Part shown: piece by piece, positions 46,528 through 55,016 of the stretch | Position numbering within the stretch: the first letter of the stretch is position 1 | Layout of the letters: each line of letters opens with the position of its first letter | Assembly (NCBI RefSeq): GCF_900536025.1 | Contig: NZ_UNOZ01000030.1 | Coordinates: forward strand, 528,627 to 592,626 | Origin: Pseudomonas reidholzensis | GTDB lineage: Bacteria > Pseudomonadota > Gammaproteobacteria > Pseudomonadales > Pseudomonadaceae | Direction of reading: 5' to 3' | DNA length: 64,000 nt | Made by a program: the position numbers and the translations under genes | The notes under the pieces: model-generated | Seen by the model: the letters and a program-made list of their open reading frames with translations, nothing else | What the model was told of the DNA's origin: nothing | Database searches by the model: none

Positions 46528-49170
46528 ATGCCGCCACGCGCCAAACCCTCCCCCAGCCAGCCGCAACACACCGGCTTCGTCAGGGTGCGTGGCGCCCGTG
46601 AGCACAACCTGCAGAACGTCGATGTCGACATCCCGCGCGATGCGCTGGTGGTGTTCACCGGCGTCTCGGGCTCGGGCAAATCCTCGCTGGCCTTCTCGAC
46701 GATCTACGCCGAAGCCCAGCGTCGCTACTTCGAGTCCGTGGCGCCGTACGCCAGGCGCCTGATCGACCAGGTCGGCGTGCCCGACGTCGACGCCATCGAC
46801 GGCCTGCCGCCAGCGGTGGCCCTGCAGCAGCAACGCGGCACCCCCAGCGCACGCTCTTCGGTGGGCAGCGTCACTACCCTGTCGAGCTCGATCCGCATGC
46901 TCTACTCGCGCGCCGGCAGCTACCCGCCGGGGCAACCGATGCTGTATGCCGAAGACTTCTCGAGCAACACGCCCCAAGGCGCCTGCCCGGAGTGCCATGG
47001 CCTGGGCCGGGTGTACGAGGTGACCGAGGCCACCATGGTCCCCGACCCCTCGCTGACCATTCGCGAGCGCGCGGTGGCGGCCTGGCCGATGGCCTGGCAG
47101 GGGCAGAACCTGCGCGACATCCTCGTGACCCTTGGCTATGACGTCGACCTCCCCTGGCGCGACCTGCCGCAAGCGCAGCGCGACTGGATCCTCTACACCG
47201 AAGAAACGCCCACCGCCCCGGTGTATGCCGGCCTCACCCCGGCGCAGACCCGCGCCGCCCTCAAGCGCAAGCTCGAGCCCAGCTACCAGGGCACGTTCAG
47301 CGGCGCCCGGCGCTACGTGCTGCACACTTTCATGCACTCGCAGAGCGCGCAGATGCGCAAGCGCGTCGCCCAGTACATGCGCCCCAGCCCCTGCCCGCTG
47401 TGCGCCGGCAAGCGGCTCAAGGGTGAAGCGCTGAGCGTGACCTTTGCCCACCTGGACATCGCCGAACTGTCGCAACTGCCGCTGCAGGACCTCGCCGAGG
47501 TCCTGCGTGCCGTCGCCGCGCCAGGGTATCTGCAGCAGCCCGATGGCCACGGCGCGACGCTTACCCACCAGCAAACCCGCGCCGCGCGCGAGCAACGCGC
47601 GGCCAAGGGCGAACCGGCCCACAGTGGCGGCCCGGATGTACGCCATACGCCCAACCTGTCGCTGGAAAAACGCCTGGCCGCCCAGCGTATCGCCGCCGAA
47701 CTGCTGGAGCGCATCGACACCCTGATCGACCTCGGCCTCGGCTACCTGGCCCTGGACCGCAGCACGCCGACGCTGTCCTCGGGCGAGCTGCAACGCCTGC
47801 GCCTGGCCACCCAGCTCAATTCGCAGCTGTTCGGGGTGATCTACGTCCTCGACGAGCCCTCCGCCGGCCTCCACCCCGCCGACAGCGAGGCGCTGTACGC
47901 CGCCTTGCAGCGCCTCAAACACAGCGGCAACTCGGTGTTCGTCGTCGAGCATGACCTGGACACCATGCGCCGCGCCGACTGGCTGGTCGATGTCGGCCCC
48001 GCGGCCGGCGAGCACGGCGGGCAGATCCTCTACAGCGGCCCGCCGGAGGGCCTCGCGCAGGTCGAGCGCTCGTGCACCCGCGCCTACCTGTTCGCTGACC
48101 AGGCCACGGCGCCGCGACAGCCGCGCCCGGCGCAGGACTGGCTGCGACTCGAAGGGGTAACCCGCAACAACCTGGACAACCTCAGCGCGCAGTTTCCGCT
48201 GGGCTGTTTTACCGCCGTGACCGGCATTTCCGGTTCCGGCAAGTCGAGCCTGGTCAGCCAGGCCCTGCTGGACCTGGTCGGCGCCCACCTCGGCCAGCCC
48301 GAGCAGCGCGCAGAGCCCGAAGAACAGACCCTCGAGGACGAGCCGCAGCACACCAGCAGCGGTCAGATCGTCGCCGGGCTGGCCGCGGTGCAGCGCCTGG
48401 TCAAGGTCGACCAGAAGCCGATCGGCCGCACCCCGCGCTCCAACCTCGCCACCTACACCGGCCTGTTCGACCACGTGCGCAAGCTCTTTGCCGCCACCGA
48501 ACAGGCCAAGGCACAAGGCTTCGACGCCGGGCGCTTCTCGTTCAACGTCGCCAAGGGCCGCTGCGAAACCTGCGAAGGCGAAGGCTTCGTCAGCGTCGAG
48601 CTGCTGTTCATGCCCAGCGTCTATGCGCCCTGCCCCACCTGCCACGGCGCCCGCTACAACCCCGAGACCCTGGCGATCACCTGGCAGGGCCTGAGCATCG
48701 CCGACGTGCTACGCATGACCGTCGACCAGGCCCTGCAAGTGTTTGCCGAACAGCCGGCGACCCGCCGCAGCCTGCAGGTGCTGCAGGACATCGGCCTGGG
48801 CTACCTGCGCCTCGGCCAGCCGGCCACTGAACTGTCTGGCGGTGAAGCGCAACGGATCAAGCTGGCGACCGAACTGCAGCGCAGCGCCAGGGGCGCGACC
48901 CTGTACGTGCTCGACGAGCCCACCAACGGGCTGCACCCGCAGGATGTCGACCGGCTGCTGGTGCAGCTCAACCGCCTCGTCGATGGCGGGCACAGCGTGC
49001 TGGTGGTCGAGCACGACATGCGGGTGGTGGCGCAGAGTGACTGGGTGATCGATATCGGCCCGGGCGCGGGCGCTGCGGGGGGCCAGGTGGTGGCCAGCGG
49101 GGTGCCTGCCGAGGTGGCCCAGTGTCAGCTGAGCCGCACGGCGCCGTTCCTGCAGGGCGCCCTGCGCTGA
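46528..49170 (+). CDS. UvrA-like ABC ATPase (UvrA2 type)
   Basis: 880 residues from ATG 46528 with AAGGA upstream. Two ABC ATPase halves: Walker A GVSGSGKSS and GISGSGKSS, signatures LSSGELQRLRLA and LSGGEAQRIKLA, and zinc-finger cysteines CPECHGLGRV and CETCEGEG/CPTCHGARY. Shorter than housekeeping UvrA (about 940 residues), with a reduced insertion region, and separate from uvrB/ssb. Such UvrA2-type proteins have been linked to DNA damage or drug resistance. Monocistronic; divergent from the SDR gene. Confidence 0.92.
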   Translation: MPPRAKPSPSQPQHTGFVRVRGAREHNLQNVDVDIPRDALVVFTGVSGSGKSSLAFSTIYAEAQRRYFESVAPYARRLIDQVGVPDVDAIDGLPPAVALQQQRGTPSARSSVGSVTTLSSSIRMLYSRAGSYPPGQPMLYAEDFSSNTPQGACPECHGLGRVYEVTEATMVPDPSLTIRERAVAAWPMAWQGQNLRDILVTLGYDVDLPWRDLPQAQRDWILYTEETPTAPVYAGLTPAQTRAALKRKLEPSYQGTFSGARRYVLHTFMHSQSAQMRKRVAQYMRPSPCPLCAGKRLKGEALSVTFAHLDIAELSQLPLQDLAEVLRAVAAPGYLQQPDGHGATLTHQQTRAAREQRAAKGEPAHSGGPDVRHTPNLSLEKRLAAQRIAAELLERIDTLIDLGLGYLALDRSTPTLSSGELQRLRLATQLNSQLFGVIYVLDEPSAGLHPADSEALYAALQRLKHSGNSVFVVEHDLDTMRRADWLVDVGPAAGEHGGQILYSGPPEGLAQVERSCTRAYLFADQATAPRQPRPAQDWLRLEGVTRNNLDNLSAQFPLGCFTAVTGISGSGKSSLVSQALLDLVGAHLGQPEQRAEPEEQTLEDEPQHTSSGQIVAGLAAVQRLVKVDQKPIGRTPRSNLATYTGLFDHVRKLFAATEQAKAQGFDAGRFSFNVAKGRCETCEGEGFVSVELLFMPSVYAPCPTCHGARYNPETLAITWQGLSIADVLRMTVDQALQVFAEQPATRRSLQVLQDIGLGYLRLGQPATELSGGEAQRIKLATELQRSARGATLYVLDEPTNGLHPQDVDRLLVQLNRLVDGGHSVLVVEHDMRVVAQSDWVIDIGPGAGAAGGQVVASGVPAEVAQCQLSRTAPFLQGALR

Positions 49171-49233
49171 TGCTGTGCCCGACCTGCGCAGCGCAGCGTC
49201 GGGCGCACCCGCGATGAACGGAAACTGAAAAAG

Positions 49234-49261
49234 TTGCCGATTGACCCACCACTTCTATATT
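49234..49261 (+). promoter_or_regulatory. Possible promoter of the pqi operon
   Basis: TTGCCG (49234-49239) and TATATT (49256-49261) are spaced by 16 bases, 40 bases before the first pqiA start. A 7-bp hairpin GCCCGAC/GTCGGGC (49177-49204) lies between it and the uvrA2-type gene. Confidence 0.4.
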
Positions 49262-49301
49262 CACTGAACCCAGCCCGAACCTGCGTCCGTCGAGCGCACC
49301 C

Positions 49302-49898
49302 ATGGCCAACACCGCCCAACTGATCATCTGCGAGCACTGCGACTGTGTGTACCAGAAAGCCCCGCTCGCCAAGCACCAGAAAGCCCTGTGCCTGCGCTGC
49401 GCCGGGGTGCTCCAGCGCTACAACGGCCTGGCCGTGGATCAACGCCTGGCGCTGACGGTCACGGCGGCCGTGCTGTGGCTGTTCGCCAACTTCTATCCGA
49501 TCATGAGCATCAGCCTGCAAGGGCTGAAAAACAGCGCAACGCTGTGGGACTCGGTGCTGGCCCTGAGCCAAGGCCCGATCACCTTCATTGCCATGGTGGC
49601 GGCGATCTCGATCATCATCGCCCCGGCCTTCCAGTTACTCCTGCTGATGTGGGTGCTTGGCTTTGCCTTGGCCGACCGCCGCGCCCCAGGCTTCAAACTG
49701 TGCATGCGCTGGCTGGAAACCCTGCGGCCGTGGAGCATGCTCGAAGTGTGCCTGCTCGGGGCGATGGTCGCGGTGTTCAAGCTGGCCGGCATGCTCGACG
49801 TGCTGCCGGGCCTTGGCCTGTTTGCCCTCGCCGCCCTGAGCCTGTTGCTGATCCGCATTGCCGGCCGCGATGTCCGCGACCTGTGGGACCTGCTGTGA
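49302..49898 (+). CDS. pqiA: Paraquat-inducible protein A, first half-type subunit
   Basis: 198 residues: N-terminal zinc-ribbon-like CEHCDCVYQK ... CLRCAG, then four membrane helices (LTVTAAVLWLFANFYPIMSIS, TFIAMVAAISIIIAPAFQLLLLMWVLG, LLGAMVAVFKLAGM, ALAALSLLLIRIAG). In E. coli PqiA is one long protein with two such halves; here the halves are encoded by two overlapping genes. Works with PqiB/PqiC in lipid traffic across the envelope. Confidence 0.92.
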   Translation: MANTAQLIICEHCDCVYQKAPLAKHQKALCLRCAGVLQRYNGLAVDQRLALTVTAAVLWLFANFYPIMSISLQGLKNSATLWDSVLALSQGPITFIAMVAAISIIIAPAFQLLLLMWVLGFALADRRAPGFKLCMRWLETLRPWSMLEVCLLGAMVAVFKLAGMLDVLPGLGLFALAALSLLLIRIAGRDVRDLWDLL

Positions 49899-50539
49899 GC
49901 CGCCCGCCCACCGCCGCCGAGCTCGACCTTTGCCTGTGCCACAGCTGCGGCCTGGCCTGCGACCTGCGCCAGCAAGCCGATCATTGCCCACGCTGTGACG
50001 CCCCGTTGCACCGGCGCAAGGTCAACTCACTGGCCCGCACCTGGGCCTACATGCTGGCCGCCCTGGCCTTCTACGTACCGGCTAACCTGCTGCCGGTGAT
50101 GAACACCACGATGCTGGGCGACGGTGCCGACAGCACCATCATGAGCGGGGTACTGGAGTTCTGGGAGCACGGCGCGTGGGACATCGCCCTGATCATCTTC
50201 ATCGCCAGCATCGCGGTACCCGGGGTCAAGTTCGTCGCCCTGTCGCTGTTGCTGGTCACCGTCCAGCGCGGCAGCGGCTGGGCCTGCAAAGAGCGCGCGA
50301 AACTGTACCGCTTCGTCGAGCTGATCGGTTACTGGTCAATGCTCGACGTGCTGGTGGTGGCCTTGGTCGCCGCGCTGGTGAAGTTCCAGGCGCTGGGCGA
50401 CATCGAGCCGCGCCCGGGCATTCTGTTTTTTGGCCTGGTGGTGGTGTTCACCATGCTCGCGGCCATGAGCTTCGACCCCCGGCTGATCTGGCCTACGTCA
50501 CCCAGCAAGGAGGCTTCGGACGATGTCAGCCACCCCTGA
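49895..50539 (+). CDS. pqiA: Paraquat-inducible protein A, second half-type subunit
   Basis: 214 residues from GTG 49895, overlapping the stop of the first pqiA gene (GTGA). N-terminal cysteine pairs CHSCGLACDL and CPRCDAPL, then four membrane helices (AYMLAALAFYVPANLLPVMN, DIALIIFIASIAVPGVKFVALSLLL, MLDVLVVALVAALVKF, ILFFGLVVVFTMLAAMSFDPRLIW). Overlaps the pqiB start by 17 bases, so the three genes are tightly coupled. Confidence 0.9.
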   Translation: MSRPPTAAELDLCLCHSCGLACDLRQQADHCPRCDAPLHRRKVNSLARTWAYMLAALAFYVPANLLPVMNTTMLGDGADSTIMSGVLEFWEHGAWDIALIIFIASIAVPGVKFVALSLLLVTVQRGSGWACKERAKLYRFVELIGYWSMLDVLVVALVAALVKFQALGDIEPRPGILFFGLVVVFTMLAAMSFDPRLIWPTSPSKEASDDVSHP

Positions 50540-52175
50540 AACAGGCCCAGAGCCGGAACTTCCGGTTATCAAGACGCGGCGTTTCAGCGTCTCGCTGGTG
50601 TGGATCGTGCCGATTGTGGCGGTGTTGGTGGGGCTCTCGCTGGTGATCCATAGCAAGCTCCAGGAAGGCCCGACCATCACCCTCAACTTCAAGACTGGCG
50701 CGGGCCTCACCGCCAACAAGACCGAAGTCAAATACCGCAGCGTGGTCATCGGCCACGTGTCGAGTGTCGAGCTGAGCGACGACCAGAGCAGCGTCAACGC
50801 CACGGTCAAGCTGGACAAGCAGGCCGAGGGCTTCACCCGCGAAGACTCGCTGTTCTGGGTGGTGCGCCCGCGCATCGGCGCGGGCGGCGTGTCGGGCATC
50901 GACACACTGCTGTCGGGTGACTACATCGGCGCCGACATCGGCCAGTCGAACAGTCGCGCCAAGCGCTTCAAGGGCCTGGAAAACCCGCCCCCGATCACCT
51001 ACGGCGAACCCGGCAAGCGCTTCACCCTGCACACCCAGGACCTCGGCTCGCTGGACATTGGCTCGCCGGTCTACTACCGCAAGATCCCGGTCGGCCAGGT
51101 CGTTGCCTATGCGCTGGACGCCGACGGCAAAGGGGTGAATATCGAAGTATTCATCCATGCGCCGAACGATGCCTACGTCACCGAAAACACCCGGTTCTGG
51201 AACGCCAGCGGCATCGACGTCAACGTCGGCGCCAACGGCATTGCGGTGAAGACCGAGTCGCTGACCACGCTGCTGGTCGGCGGCATCGCCTTCCGCGCGC
51301 CGGACTACAGCCCCAACGACACCACGGCCGCAGAAGACAAAACCTACGAACTGTTCGCCGACCAACCCAGCGCGCTCGCCCCGCCGAATGGCCGGGCGCA
51401 ATACCTGAGCCTGCGCTTCGACCAGGCGATGCGTGGCTTGCGGGTCGATGCCCCGGTCGAGTTCCTCGGCATCGAGATCGGCAAGGTGGTGTCGGTGAAT
51501 CTGGATTTCGACGAGGCCAAGCGCAGCTTCCCGATCAACGTCGGCATCGTCGTCTACCCCCAGCGCATGGGCCAGGCGCACAAGAAGCTGCTGAAAGCAC
51601 TCAACCACAACCCTGACGACATCGCCGCCACCGCGCAGATCTTCAGCACCTTCGTCGACAATGGCCTGCGCGCCCAGGCACGCAACGGCAACCTGCTCAC
51701 CGGCCAGCTGTATATCGCCCTGGACTTCTTCCCGAAGGCGCCGAAAGTAGCCTTCGACTTGAGCGCCAGGCCTATCGCCATACCGACCTTGCCGGGCAGC
51801 CTGGAGATGCTCCAGGAACAGCTGCAGGCGATGCTCGAGAAGATCAACAAGCTGCCCGTGGAGCGCATTGCCAGCAACCTCGACGACAACCTGCTGGTGC
51901 TGCGCAAAGGCCTGGCGCAGTTCAACAGCAAAACCTTGCCGGGGGTGCAAACGACCTTGGCAGACGTCAGCAAGACCCTGCAATCGGCCAGTTCCACCCT
52001 CGCCGAAGACTCGCCGCAGCGGGAGAAACTCAACGAGACCCTCGACGAACTTGGGCGCATGTCGCGCTCCTTGCGCGACCTCTCGGATTACCTGGGCCGC
52101 AACCCTGAGTCGCTGATCCGCGGCCGGCCCAATAACGCCGCGCCGATCGACCTGCAAGGCCCACCCCGTAACTGA
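50523..52175 (+). CDS. pqiB: MCE-family protein PqiB
   Basis: 550 residues with one membrane anchor (VWIVPIVAVLVGLSLVI, about residues 26-43) and three MCE/MlaD domains (AGLTANKTEVKYRSVVIG; LDIGSPVYYRKIPVGQV; LRVDAPVEFLGIEIGKV). A helical C-terminal part follows. MCE hexamers of this type form needle-like tunnels across the periplasm for lipids. Central component of the pqi operon. Confidence 0.95.
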   Translation: MSATPETGPEPELPVIKTRRFSVSLVWIVPIVAVLVGLSLVIHSKLQEGPTITLNFKTGAGLTANKTEVKYRSVVIGHVSSVELSDDQSSVNATVKLDKQAEGFTREDSLFWVVRPRIGAGGVSGIDTLLSGDYIGADIGQSNSRAKRFKGLENPPPITYGEPGKRFTLHTQDLGSLDIGSPVYYRKIPVGQVVAYALDADGKGVNIEVFIHAPNDAYVTENTRFWNASGIDVNVGANGIAVKTESLTTLLVGGIAFRAPDYSPNDTTAAEDKTYELFADQPSALAPPNGRAQYLSLRFDQAMRGLRVDAPVEFLGIEIGKVVSVNLDFDEAKRSFPINVGIVVYPQRMGQAHKKLLKALNHNPDDIAATAQIFSTFVDNGLRAQARNGNLLTGQLYIALDFFPKAPKVAFDLSARPIAIPTLPGSLEMLQEQLQAMLEKINKLPVERIASNLDDNLLVLRKGLAQFNSKTLPGVQTTLADVSKTLQSASSTLAEDSPQREKLNETLDELGRMSRSLRDLSDYLGRNPESLIRGRPNNAAPIDLQGPPRN

Positions 52176-52192
52176 CCGCAGGAGCGAGATCG

Positions 52193-52756
52193 ATGAGCAG
52201 CCGCTTGAACCTCATGTTGCTGATGACCTTGTCGCTGCTTGGCGCGTGCCGCAGCGACCCGATCGAGTTTCACACGCTGACCCCGACCGCCGTTACGCGG
52301 CAGGCTGCGGGCAGCGAGATCGCCATCGAGAGCGTCAGCGTACCGCCGCAGGTGGACCGGGCACAGATCGTCGTTCGTCAGGGCGCCAGCGGCCTGGCGA
52401 TCCTCGAGACCCAGTGGTGGGGCGCAAGCCTGGCGGATGAGCTGCGCAGTGCGCTGGCCGAGCAATTGAACAGTGCCGACTCTGAGCGAAGGCTGTCGGT
52501 GCGTATCGTGGTCCAGCGGTTCGACTCGGTGCCTGGCCAGTACGCGCTGATCGATGCCAAATGGCGCCTGCGTGGCGTCGGCGGCAGCGCTACGTTGAGC
52601 TGCAGGAGTGTGTTGCAGACCCGCGCCGGGACGGGCATCGATGAGGTGGTCAGTGCGCATCAAGTGAACATCCAAGCGCTGGCCATGCAGATCAACCAGG
52701 CTGCGCGGGACACCCGAGGTGGTTGCCCTGCGATCGGAGCGAATGCGGAGGGTTAG
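52193..52756 (+). CDS. pqiC: Outer-membrane lipoprotein PqiC
   Basis: 187 residues with lipobox LLGAC, followed by SDPIEFHTLTP and ABC-type transport auxiliary (DUF330/PqiC) features: VSVPPQVDRAQIVVRQG, RRLSVRIVVQRFDS, and Cys pair in the C-terminal half. Thought to anchor the PqiB needle at the outer membrane. Starts 17 bases after pqiB. Confidence 0.92.
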   Translation: MSSRLNLMLLMTLSLLGACRSDPIEFHTLTPTAVTRQAAGSEIAIESVSVPPQVDRAQIVVRQGASGLAILETQWWGASLADELRSALAEQLNSADSERRLSVRIVVQRFDSVPGQYALIDAKWRLRGVGGSATLSCRSVLQTRAGTGIDEVVSAHQVNIQALAMQINQAARDTRGGCPAIGANAEG

Positions 52757-52835
52757 CCGTAAAAGACCTGACATACAGGGTGTTTTCAGACCGCGGCGTG
52801 GCGACCAAGTGCATGCCTTGATGGCTCTGGCGCCA

Positions 52836-52887
52836 TTGAGATCGAGCGCCGCCCGCGCGGCGCATCGCGGGCGGCGCTCGATCTCAA
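52836..52887. repeat. Perfect 22-bp hairpin
   Basis: Arms 52836-52857 and 52866-52887 are perfect reverse complements (beginning TTGAGATCGAGCGCCGCC) with an 8-base loop CGGCGCAT. It lies in the 233-base gap between convergent pqiC and the SMI1/KNR4 gene, which holds no other feature I recognise. It may be a terminator or a REP-like element. Confidence 0.85.
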
Positions 52888-52989
52888 GAGCGCGAAAAAC
52901 GCCTGTGACATGCACCTGCCAGCCCGCATGCCATCTAAAAAGAACCGAAACCAAGCAACACAACTGCCACCAGCATCCACAACCGCCAA

Positions 52990-53391
52990 TCAAAGGCTGC
53001 TCAGCAACTCACGCAAGTACGTTTCAAAACCACCAGCCACCTCATGTGCCTGTCCGTTCAACGGATCGACTTCCACCACTGCCCAGCCTTTACCGCTATC
53101 GAATCCCACGCAATACCCCTGCATGTCATCACCGAACAAAAGGACGCCCGCCAAGCCCGCTGCTGTCTGCTTGTCATAGATCTGCTCAGCGGTGAGCAAC
53201 CCGTCGTACAGCATGAACGCCGCCTGGCCGATTTCGCCGGAGCCGACCGTCTCCAGGAACACGCTGTAGTCAGAGGGCAAAGCTGGATAACTACTGGCCA
53301 GTTGAGCAAGCGCGGCGGGCGCGACAACTTCGAGTTTGCGCAGCGGCCGATGATCACCGCTGCCATCTTTGAGGGCTTTGTAGAGGTTCAT
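52990..53391 (-). CDS. SMI1/KNR4 (SUKH)-family protein
   Basis: 133 residues from ATG 53391, preceded by AAGGAG. The pattern LASSYPALPSDYSVFLETVGSGEIG, AAGLAGVLLFGDDMQGYCVGFD and WAVVEVDP is the SMI1/KNR4 fold. In bacteria this fold is widely used as immunity protein against contact-dependent and polymorphic toxins. No toxin gene is adjacent, so this may be an orphan immunity gene or have a housekeeping role. Confidence 0.8.
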   Translation of the reverse strand: MNLYKALKDGSGDHRPLRKLEVVAPAALAQLASSYPALPSDYSVFLETVGSGEIGQAAFMLYDGLLTAEQIYDKQTAAGLAGVLLFGDDMQGYCVGFDSGKGWAVVEVDPLNGQAHEVAGGFETYLRELLSSL

Positions 53392-53522
53392 TGAGAGCTC
53401 CTTCTCGTGCGATCCAAGTATCGACAATGTAATGGATAATACTGCAACCCACGCGCTTGCAAAACTTCTCAGCACCTGGCCAACCGTTTTAGAATTAGCG
53501 GTTTTGCAGCAAGGACGTGCTC

Positions 53523-54068
53523 ATGCAACGCATCGTGATCCTCGGTAACGCCGGCAGTGGCAAGTCGACCCTTGCACGCGCCATCGGCAAACGCCTCGCG
53601 TTACCGGTAATCCACCTCGACAGGCTGTTCTGGGAACCCGGATGGGTAGAACCCGATGCCGAGGCCTTCCGCAGCCGAGTGCGCCACGCAGTTGCCCCCG
53701 ACGCCTGGGTCTGCGAGGGCAACTATGCCCGAAGGACCTTCGACTTGAGACTGCCAGGGGCAGACCTTGTGATCTGGCTCGACACCCCCCGTGCAACGTG
53801 CTTGCGACGCGTAGTCCTGCGCAGTGTGCTGAACAAACCACGGCCGGACCTCGCCGACGGTTGCAGAGAAAAGCTGGATCGGGCGTTCCTCACCTTCCTC
53901 AAGTTTGTCTGGAGCTTTGACCGCGAATACCGTCCTGGCATCGAAGCAAAGCGTTTGGCAACCGCCCCTGAGGTTCCGGTCATCCACCTGAACGGTGTGC
54001 CGGAGGTTGCGCAGTTTGTACAGGGACTGCACGCCGACGATCGCGAAATGTTTAGTTCACATCGCTAA
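53523..54068 (+). CDS. P-loop NTPase, adenylate-kinase-like (FlaR/topology-modulation type)
   Basis: 181 residues from ATG 53523 with AAGGA upstream. Walker A GNAGSGKST at residues 8-16, then VIHLDRLFWEPGWVEPD, GNYARRTFDLRL, ADLVIWLDTPRATCLRRV and a lid-like region, as in small kinases annotated topology modulation protein. Substrate not known. Single gene, divergent from the SMI1/KNR4 gene. Confidence 0.85.
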   Translation: MQRIVILGNAGSGKSTLARAIGKRLALPVIHLDRLFWEPGWVEPDAEAFRSRVRHAVAPDAWVCEGNYARRTFDLRLPGADLVIWLDTPRATCLRRVVLRSVLNKPRPDLADGCREKLDRAFLTFLKFVWSFDREYRPGIEAKRLATAPEVPVIHLNGVPEVAQFVQGLHADDREMFSSHR

Positions 54069-54291
54069 CAGTGCGCAGCGGACCAGCACTCCCACAGTGA
54101 GCCTGTTTTAATACCCCCTGCCGTGGCGATTTTTAAACAAACGTTCTACCCAAAAAAATAGTGCCGGAAATCAAATGAAATCATTTAAATAACAATTGCA
54201 CTGTGGTTAAGTACGCGCACCCGTGATGGCTGTATGCCTGCACCTGGTCATTATCCCTCTCTTCCCCTTTGCGCAGCCAGGTACACGCTCC

Positions 54292-55011
54292 GTGCTTAAA
54301 TCAAGCAAGTTATTGATACTCATCGCTTTTTCATATGTTGGCGAAGCGATTTGTGCGGATGCCTATGTACGGGTGCGCTGTTCTGGAGAAAGCGAAGGCG
54401 CCACGTTGTTCATCAACAACGATGCCAAAGGTGAATGCCCGCTGACCCTGCCTGTGCCCGAAGGTGTCGTTCACCTGCGCGCCGCCAAGGAAATTGGCGA
54501 AGGCCAGTATCGGCAGTTCGAACAGACCTTCACCCTCAGCGCCGGCGCCCTGAAACCGGTGACCGTGGTGCTCGATGAAACCGTCCTGTTGACCCCAGCG
54601 GGCCGCCGACGCGAAGAAGCGCGCCTGGCCGAACAGCAACGCGTGGAGCAACAGCAGCGCGAAGCACAGGCGCAGGCCGAGGCGCAACAACAGGCTGCGC
54701 AACAGGCCGCCCAAGCGGCAGCGGCCCAGGAACAGGCGCGACTTGCCGCCGAGCGCGCAGCCAACAAGACCGCCGTGTCGGATTTCTTCGACCAGGTTAA
54801 CCAGGCGCCTGCGCCAACCTCGACCACGCTGCTGCTCTATTCGCCGGTGCTGTTGCCGATGTCGACCACCAGTGACGTGGTCAGCGGCAAGGCCTTTGCC
54901 CTCAACGACCCGGCGGCGTTCGCCAACCCGGACTCGCTGATGGCCCGGGTCAGCCGCAACCTCGAACACCCTCCTCTGGCCAGCGAAGCGCAGCGCCTGG
55001 CCGCACGGTAA
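54292..55011 (+). CDS. Secreted PEGA-like/coiled-coil protein (gene 1 of envelope operon)
   Basis: 239 residues if started at GTG 54292, chosen because it gives a good signal peptide (LKSSKLLILIAFSYVGEAICA, cleavage before DAYV); an upstream ATG at 54226 would add a second, odd hydrophobic stretch. The mature N-terminus (VRVRCSGESEGATLFINNDAKGECPL) looks like a PEGA domain. An Ala/Gln/Glu-rich coiled coil (about residues 105-160) and a small C-terminal domain (TSTTLLLYSPVLLPMSTTSD) follow. The AT-rich 54100-54220 region upstream is a likely promoter zone. Function unknown; it is five bases from the DUF4105 gene. Confidence 0.7.
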   Translation: MLKSSKLLILIAFSYVGEAICADAYVRVRCSGESEGATLFINNDAKGECPLTLPVPEGVVHLRAAKEIGEGQYRQFEQTFTLSAGALKPVTVVLDETVLLTPAGRRREEARLAEQQRVEQQQREAQAQAEAQQQAAQQAAQAAAAQEQARLAAERAANKTAVSDFFDQVNQAPAPTSTTLLLYSPVLLPMSTTSDVVSGKAFALNDPAAFANPDSLMARVSRNLEHPPLASEAQRLAAR

Positions 55012-55016
55012 CTGCC

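Noticed and set aside
49241..49246. TTGACC as -35 of the pqi promoter
   Set aside because: Distance to TATATT is only 9 bases; TTGCCG at 49234 gives a 16-base spacer instead.
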